A DNA stretch of 64,000 nt from Mimachlamys varia (lineage: Eukaryota > Mollusca > Bivalvia > Pectinida > Pectinidae): positions 28,016,201 to 28,080,200 of the forward strand of contig OX392527.1 of NCBI GenBank assembly GCA_947623455.1, in the 5' to 3' direction. The notes below the pieces were generated by a model. It saw only the letters and a program-made list of their open reading frames with translations. It ran no database searches and was not told the DNA's origin. The translations under genes and the position numbers were made by a program. Below are positions 59,931-64,000 of this stretch, one piece after another. How positions within the stretch are numbered: the stretch's first letter is position 1; each line of letters starts with the position of its first letter.

Positions 59931-60290
59931 GTATAATAACGCAGCTCTCGGGCGCCAAAGGCGCCCGAGCAAAGGTATGGTAACACATGCGTGTTGCTAC
60001 TCTTACCTTTTGATTTTTTTCGTCCGGAAGTAGACTTCCAGTGGAGAAAGGAGAAACCGAAAACACGTCACACAATTACGTTTTGTCACACTCGGATTTC
60101 ATCGGTTATTTCCGAAATGCTGAATATATCTGTGCCGTTGCTTGAGAAGCTGTTTTTTTCGACTTGCCGACTTTAAATTATGGAAATTTAATTTTTTCTG
60201 AACAAGTAAATGAATGATTCTCAGTAAATATCAGATATTTACTATAGCTACGCTTTTTTAAGGCTTTGCCTTTGACATATTATAAATATC
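59931..60290 (+). repeat. Dispersed family R3, copy 2, with GC-rich hairpin
   Basis: Same order of blocks as 48411-48800: CGCAGCTCTCGGGCGCC, GGTAACACATGCGTGTTGCT, GAAAACACGTCACACAATTA, GATTCTCAGTAAATATCAGA and ACGCTTTTTTAAGGCTTTGC. 59947-59969 is a perfect hairpin, CTCGGGCGCC - AAA - GGCGCCCGAG. Confidence 0.8.
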
Positions 60291-60579
60291 ATTAACCGGT
60301 ACAATACGATTTGGTTTTGGTTGCTTTACCTTAAATTTTATTAAGCTGTAAATGTTTCACACGTATTATATATGTCTCGAAAGGTTTATGTGATGCTTCA
60401 AGCATGTGACTTAAATTGTTAATTAAGACTTTCTGATATGGTCAATGCCTGCTGGACATATTTTCATTGATGGGTAAGTCATGTTTGGTATGTTTAGTTG
60501 GCTGAATGGCATTGTAATCGTTTGCAAAAAATGTTTGAGGACTATATTCTAATAATCTCTACTTTTTTTCAAAATGCAG

Positions 60580-60632
60580 CAAGTAATGAAAAATTATTGC
60601 TTGGCCAGCATACACGCATCTTCTCGCTGATG
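60580..60632 (+). other. Candidate orphan coding exon (53 nt)
   Basis: An acceptor (pyrimidine-rich tract, then AAAATGCAG) precedes and a good donor (ATG|GTAAGC) follows. One frame is open across the exon, reading SNEKLLLGQHTRIFSLM. I do not recognise the protein and found no partner exons nearby, so this may be chance or part of a gene with distant exons. Confidence 0.2.
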
Positions 60633-63600
60633 GTAAGCTCTAACGTCACAATGAATTCTTAGACAGTTCTATATTTAATGACAATGAAGTAAATATTTCA
60701 TCAGACAATCAGTGTATTTTGTGGAAAGCTCAGTTACAGCATACCCATATATAAAAATAACATCTTACCATTGACCCGAATAATATTAGACCACATTCAA
60801 AATTTGACTTGAGTCTAAATTTTCCTGAAACCTGAGCTCTGTACCTTCGATCCATCGGTTGATTCAATAACCCTATACAAAGCTTACTCCCCATTGTACA
60901 ATCTACTGGTGCTAAAATAGGAGGCTTGGTTTACAGTTTATATTTAATGGCCTGCCTACCCAGTGTATAGCGTTATCACAAGGAACCCGTAAATTTTCTG
61001 TTAGCGCAATATTAGATTCGTGTATTACTTCTGCCGATATAGGCCTGAAATGGACCGAGTCATTTCATGTTGTATGTCGGCATATGCTAGACGTTTGTTG
61101 TCATGGTAATGAGACCAAATATGCATTAAATAAAAGCTGGACAATTTAAAATATAATGTAGTTTCCCCCGCGTAACCTACATAGAAGCTTGCTTCTTAAG
61201 ATTACACATAACAAGACGTCTACAAACAGGTCGCGAAGGAAGCATTTATTTTGTCCAATTGACTTTATATACGGCCTCTTGTTCACAGCCGGTAGAGGAC
61301 AATTGATTATAGACGTTTGTGCTCGCCCTGATCTGTTATTTATTGCATCACAGAACATGAGGGCTGTCTCACATTCGAAATTCTATATAGCGTGCTGGTG
61401 TCGATATGCCAACCGTCAAACCAATCCAATCTCATCATTCCCGTCACGATGGATTTCGAGTTTTTAAACTTTTTAACTAACTTCAGTCTCTATTGAGAGA
61501 ACGGAGACATTCTTACTATACTGTGATTGTGCCGCTGAACACAAATAGGATGAATGTTTATAAGGCTCTTTTTGACCCCGGTTCATTCGGATCCCCCTGG
61601 CCTCCTCCTTAATGTGTTCAAGGGTCGTGGTCTTTTGGGGAAACATTATTGAGAAAATAAAACACGTTTTCACTTGAAAACTACAACAGCTAAACACCTC
61701 AATGTTATACATATAAAAACTATCTTTATTCACGATTGAATTTCTGTTATTTTGCACTCTATGAATGCCTCTTTAATGTTTACATGTTTTAAAAAGCATA
61801 ATTGTAGTATTTCGGTCTCATTGTTCTCTTTAGACAGCAAATCATGTTTTAAATTTACCCAACCCATTTTGTTACCTCTCAAAAACACATCCGGGGGAAA
61901 CTCGGTCATACGCATGATAAAAAAATGAGGTCCTTCAAAAATTAAGGAGATGAAAATCCGAATATACAAGGGCCCAGAAGGGGGGCTTATAGACAATCGT
62001 CCTTTATCCTATATGTTATACGTATAGCAAACCATGTCAGTGAATCCTTAGATCATTCCAATACGTCTTCTTACAGTTTCATAATAATTTTGTAATTACA
62101 TAATTTTAAGGTATCTATAGGAAATAGAAATTTCCTTTCTTATTCATGTATTGATAAATTGAAGAATTATAGCTACACATTTCCGACACATGGTTGATAG
62201 GTTCATACCGTTTTTGTCGTTTTCATATGGCCGTTCAATGATGAGGACTAGAGACGAAGAAGCCTCTCGGGTCGGCTATGTTAGATAATATCCTAAATAA
62301 ATATAACAGACATCTTGCATGTTAACATTCTACTATTTGCTCTCTAAAATATTAACCTTACAGGCTAAGTTGTCGTCAACAATACTAAAAGACGCCACTT
62401 TTTGGTTATCGATCTAATTTAGCATGCACAAACGGAGATCAATTGAAAACATCGAAGCTTGCTCAGTGTAAATTCAATTTAGTGCTACCCATATCAGTGA
62501 AGCAGGAGCTCTCACATTTCTCCACAGTCCAAAGCTTCACAAACCGTCTAGATTTGAGGTTTTTGTTCGTTTTATGTTTAAAGCGTCACCCTCTGCCACC
62601 TATGTGCTGGTTATGTTTCATGAATCGGTTCAATACCACAAGACGAGCACTTTGTCAAAGTATATAATATGGAACACAACCCACTTAATAAAAGTATATT
62701 CTGTCGTATAAATCTCCTATATCAATAAACAATCAGACTTCTTAAATACATTTATCAGATTCTAGTATGGCCAAAGATTTTGACGAAAATCATTAATATC
62801 ACAGTAGCGCAAAATGGCATGATGAAAAATCTAGTTAGCAAACCAACACTATCCCAATTTAGTTTTAAGCCTTTGAAATGGTTTTCTTATTGACTCAGAC
62901 TCAGTGTTACGGATTCGTACATTACAATTTGGTGGATCAGATCTATATATATATAGAGAGAGAAATAAGAAAGGTCATACAGTCAGAAAGTGCAAGTCTT
63001 CAATCTAATGTCCAAACGCACCCTTAACACTCTTGTATACATGTAACTGACCTGAACCAGTGAATCCCGAGCAAGACCGAACTGTTTGCTAATGACTGCA
63101 TCACCTCTAAGTAACATCATGTGACTACAGACAGAACTACATTAACTTAGTCAGAAAGTAATACAGTGACTTCAGCATTACTTTTGCTTTAAAAATCAGT
63201 CCCGTCTGTCAACAAATTCCGAACGATCTCTAGAATGACTACTTTATTTATCTATCTGTTAACATGTACCTTTGGGGCCTTACAATCGAAGGAACGCTTA
63301 GGTCGTTTCGTACATGCGTAACAAATAAGTATTTGTACTCTTATACATGTAGCGTATCCGAATCGAATCCGATTTTATAGAGCAATATCATATTCCTCCG
63401 TGAACATAAGTTTCGTTATAGTAAACGGGCACTTTGGTATAAGTCAACTAAACGTTACATACTATTCCTCAGGAAATACCATGTTGTTTCGAGGATATGG
63501 TACTTAAAATGTTCAGGGTTTTGTTATAATCTAATTTCTTATGACCGGATGCTAGGAACCATTTATGTTATTTCATACAAAAAAACACCCACTAAAACAA

Positions 63601-64000
63601 TAATCAAGCATAGAATGATTTCATTTTCTATCTGAATTGTATGTATTCTATTCCTTTAAACCTTTAATTTGACGTTTCATGTGACTCTGAAAGCGAACAA
63701 ACTGGGTTGTTCACATGGCTACCAGGCTCCAGTTGAACAATAGAGAAGTACTTCATTGAAATAATATCGATATAACTATGATATAACTATGATTGATATT
63801 TACGTGCTATAAACAGTTGCATATACATAACAAATCATAACACATTGATGACGTGTCAATGAGTACATAACCTTTAATTTCTTACCGCCATGTTTATAAC
63901 TAATGCATGGCATATAGGCAAGGATAACTCGTGGAAGTCCGAAGACTTATTTCAAATGAGGTCCTTGAGGTTTTCGAATTGTTCGTGTTATTTTGTGATG
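60633..64000. other. No gene recognised to the window end
   Basis: AT-rich sequence with only short random-looking frames. A short (AT)n then (AG)n stretch occurs at 62945-62963. It could be intron or intergenic DNA. Confidence 0.4.

Noticed and set aside
61730..61996. 88-codon minus-strand frame
   Set aside because: It has a methionine start but no recognisable domain or splice sites, and no support from neighbours.

Overview
The window reads as nuclear DNA of an invertebrate animal, most likely a bivalve mollusc. It is AT-rich and sparsely genic, with spliced genes, GT/AG introns, tRNA-derived SINEs and many short non-autonomous DNA transposons. Several repeat styles seen here are familiar from bivalve genomes: a CCCCCACCGG-ended element followed by a GTCC run, a repeat ending in a GCTCACCT..AGGTGAGC hairpin, and hammerhead-bearing repeats. 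The species cannot be named from sequence alone. No bacterial or viral gene set is present.

Two protein-coding genes can be rebuilt exon by exon, both on the + strand. The first (3449-5950, three exons, 92 residues) is a UPF0728 family protein, the homologue of human C10orf53. The second (14972-23382, eight exons, 304 residues) is UBFD1, a ubiquitin-like-domain protein. All junctions of both models have GT/AG sites and compatible phases, and both coding lengths divide by three. UBFD1 intron 6 holds an unusual array of 23 extra copies of the end of exon 6 plus its 5' splice site, at an exact 65-bp period. A hAT-type MITE with a perfect 8-bp target duplication lies in the same intron.

From about 24 kb to the end I see no confident host gene. 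The region is a mosaic of repeats. 27.0-31.4 kb is one element with 13-bp inverted termini that contains a 12-unit, ~146-bp tandem array, a decayed endonuclease fragment, and a nested 1.95-kb TA-flanked transposon. Each array unit examined carries a nuclear-receptor-type IR3 palindrome, usually with a DR1 site. 33.15-34.89 kb is a TTAA-flanked element with perfect termini. 36.3-38.4 kb has two minisatellites. 43.7-45.3 kb has a ~67-bp degenerate satellite split by a 176-bp near-perfect palindrome. 45.9-58 kb is dense in a dispersed family carrying reverse-transcriptase relics.

The most notable find is a family of ~380-nt repeats at 35, 51, 54-55 and 57 kb that carry type I hammerhead ribozymes. 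The copy at 35447-35495 has every core nucleotide and all three helices intact, and the others are progressively decayed. This matches the architecture of animal retrozymes and of the terminal repeats of Penelope-like elements. Nearby reverse-transcriptase relics could come from an element able to move such RNAs, but that link is inference.
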